Positions 62,746 to 64,000 of a DNA stretch of 64,000 nt are shown one piece after another; position 1 is the stretch's first letter, and each line of letters opens with the position of its first letter. This DNA is from an uncultured Oscillospiraceae bacterium (lineage in GTDB: Bacteria > Bacillota > Clostridia > Oscillospirales > Ruminococcaceae): the NCBI GenBank assembly GCA_949299455.1, contig CASGAN010000005.1:96599-160598 (forward strand). Reading direction: 5' to 3'. Below the pieces are notes generated by a model. That model saw only the letters and a list, made by a program, of their open reading frames with translations, was not told the origin of the DNA and searched no databases. Made by a program: the position numbers and the translations under genes.

Positions 62746-63663
62746 TTATATTGATCCGTTTTTTTGACGAATCGGTTCTCCCAATACATGATGATATAAA
62801 TATCCCTCACGTACACCATAACTTGAGCGATAAATCTTTTTCGCGTTTGTTTCTGTCACAATGGTTTGGAGTGCAATCAACCCTGGAATCAATGTGTGAA
62901 TCCGATCAGGTGCTGTTTTCAAAAGTGTGCGGATGATATCTTTTCCCGGTTTTTTTAACCGGCTTGTCATTTCAGCAAGTGTCTGTGCGGTCATTTCCTC
63001 CGGATCACCAAACCAGCGATCATGCAGTTTGAATGCCGCGCGAATGGTTCCGCCGACACCGCAAATTCCCGAAACTTCTTTTTCTGTTTTTACTTTTTTG
63101 AGTTCCTTTTGTACCATGCGCCGAATATTTGCCTGTTCCTCTGCATCCGGCAAAATATTCGATACATTTTTTGTATAAAGAGAGAGCGAACCAAACGGCA
63201 AGCTCAGCGCACTTGACACGACACGATTTTCAAAAGACGTAAGCTCTGTACTGCCGCCGCCAATATCAACAAGCAGTCCGCTGTCCATGCCGACCGAATG
63301 CACTGCACCCACAAAGTCAAGCAGCGCCTCTTCCTCACCTGACAGCACCTGCACCGCATAACCGGTGCGCCGTGCAATCTGACGCAGCACAGCTTCTGTA
63401 TTGGAGACATTGCGCAGTGATGCAGTTGCAAACACATGAATGCCTTCCAATTTGATTGCAGTCAGCGATTCCTGAAACTTTTTGAGCACAAAAACACAGC
63501 GATTGATTCCCTCTTCCGTTAAGGCGCCATCTGTCACATATCCTGCAAGTCCGGCCATCTCTTTTTTTGAAAACAGTGCGCGAATGTCATTTCCGCTTTT
63601 CGGGCAAGCATATACGGAAAGCCGCATTGTATTCGAACCAATATCGATAACTGCGTGATTCAA
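62746..63663 (-). CDS. ppx: Exopolyphosphatase/pppGpp phosphatase (Ppx/GppA)
   Basis: A 305-aa, two-domain ASKHA-fold phosphatase. Phosphate loop 1 is IDIGSNTMRLSVYA and loop 2 is LLVDIGGGSTELTSF. The short form lacks the C-terminal HD-like domains of the 500-aa E. coli Ppx, as is common in Clostridia. Whether polyphosphate or pppGpp is the main substrate is not told by sequence; pairing with ppk favours polyphosphate. Confidence 0.93.
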   Translation of the reverse strand: MNHAVIDIGSNTMRLSVYACPKSGNDIRALFSKKEMAGLAGYVTDGALTEEGINRCVFVLKKFQESLTAIKLEGIHVFATASLRNVSNTEAVLRQIARRTGYAVQVLSGEEEALLDFVGAVHSVGMDSGLLVDIGGGSTELTSFENRVVSSALSLPFGSLSLYTKNVSNILPDAEEQANIRRMVQKELKKVKTEKEVSGICGVGGTIRAAFKLHDRWFGDPEEMTAQTLAEMTSRLKKPGKDIIRTLLKTAPDRIHTLIPGLIALQTIVTETNAKKIYRSSYGVREGYLYHHVLGEPIRQKNGSI

Positions 63664-63692
63664 AACAAATCCCTCCGAAAGTCATTTTTCTC

Positions 63693-63721
63693 ATTATACC
63701 ATATTTTGTGCGTTTACGCAC
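63693..63721 (-). promoter_or_regulatory. Promoter of ppx-ppk with palindrome over the -35
   Basis: A TATAAT -10 lies 30 bp from the start of ppx, but the -35 position holds GTGCGT, half of the palindrome GTGCGT-AA-ACGCAC (63708-63721). The poor -35 and the palindrome suggest an activator or repressor site. Confidence 0.6.
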
Positions 63722-63775
63722 CTAAAATAGATGAATTTTACATAGATTTAATAATGAAGAGGAAAAATGTGCAAA

Positions 63776-63830
63776 ACAGTTAAGAAACTTTCTTAATTCT
63801 GTTGACTTTTCTGATTTCCCGTGATAAACT
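63776..63830 (+). promoter_or_regulatory. Promoter with palindromic operator, facing the window end
   Basis: TTGACT and TAAACT boxes with a 17-bp spacer (63802-63830). Directly upstream is TTAAGAAA-C-TTTCTTAA (63780-63796) with outer ACAG/CTGT arms. An AGAGAGAAG ribosome-like site and an ATG follow at 63889, but that frame ends after five codons. Confidence 0.6.
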
Positions 63831-63905
63831 GCTACTTGGTTATTTGAATGAACATCCAATTCTTTGTAAATAACAAAAGAGAGAAGAGAATGATTTTGAG
63901 GGAAT

Positions 63906-64000
63906 AAAAATCCCCCGGCAAAGCCGGGGGTATTTCATATGCGGGCAAAGCCCTATATTATTAGCGGCACGTGTCACGTCACGTTGGTACGGTCTGACAT
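63906..64000. other. Double GGCAAAGCC hairpin region, possible mobile element end
   Basis: ATCCCCCGGC-AAA-GCCGGGGGTAT is followed by GCGGGC-AAA-GCCC and then a CACGTGTCACGTCACGT stretch up to the window edge. Paired imperfect hairpins with a shared GGC-AAA-GCC core are reminiscent of IS200/IS605-type ends, but no transposase is visible, and the first hairpin could simply be a terminator. Confidence 0.35.

Overview
The window looks like a chromosomal segment of an endospore-forming, DAP-type member of the Clostridia, most probably an Oscillospirales/Ruminococcaceae-like anaerobe. The evidence is the sporulation genes (spoVB, yabP, yabQ, spoIIE, a BclA-like collagen protein), Firmicutes-type regulation (FMN riboswitch, T-box, TTGACA/TATAAT promoters with 17-bp spacers, strong AGGAGG ribosome binding sites), thymidylate synthase of the ThyX type, and the gene order spoVB-mazG-hup-rqcP-yabP-yabQ-divIC-yabR. 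The genus assignment is inference. Nearly all of the window is housekeeping chromosome; no prophage, integron, CRISPR array or complete insertion sequence is visible.

Layout. 1-8.4 kb (minus strand): dTMP synthesis (thyX, tmk), an unrecognised Cys-rich protein, the sporulation/division block from yabR to spoVB, and a riboflavin transporter behind an FMN riboswitch. 8.4-11.5 kb (minus): a zinc-ribbon protein, efp, a Xaa-Pro peptidase, a yqeG-type phosphatase, and rpsU, which is too short for a 60-codon ORF cutoff. 11.5-29.1 kb (minus): a long, tightly packed run trmH-dprA-topA-trmFO-plsX-rnc-radical SAM-smc-ftsY-rdgB-yhbY-nadD-yqeK-rsfS-leuS, with many ATGA-type overlaps. 29.2-30.5 kb (minus): infC-rpmI-rplT with a strong promoter and a probable L20 leader. 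30.5-34.7 kb (minus): a GH2 beta-mannosidase-like enzyme, birA and a flavin reductase.

From 34.8 kb the strand mostly switches to plus: an XRE-cupin regulator, an O-antigen ligase-like membrane protein, a two-gene chromate-type transporter, a small candidate non-coding RNA, then a T-box followed by leuA-leuC-leuD-leuB. 43.0-54.3 kb mixes a collagen-like spore surface protein, a DUF896 protein, spoIIE, a purine permease with a phosphoribosyltransferase, a DUF2325 protein with a metalloregulator-like operator, a GT51 transglycosylase, a CCA-adding enzyme, a ClC transporter and a MATE pump. Four tRNA genes (Val, Asp, Phe, Gly) follow as one transcript.

The most unusual region is 55.0-60.5 kb. 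carA is followed by a single 1355-codon gene in which a complete CarB (carbamoyl phosphate synthase large subunit) is fused in frame to a complete DapF (diaminopimelate epimerase). The carA promoter lies about 265 nt upstream, and its leader can fold into a compact 90-nt four-way junction whose second helix is exactly complementary to a segment just downstream. That is the architecture of a riboswitch or attenuator, and I cannot match it to a class I know. The window closes with ppx-ppk (polyphosphate metabolism) and a promoter whose downstream ORF stops after five codons, next to GGCAAAGCC-type hairpins that may be the end of a mobile element.
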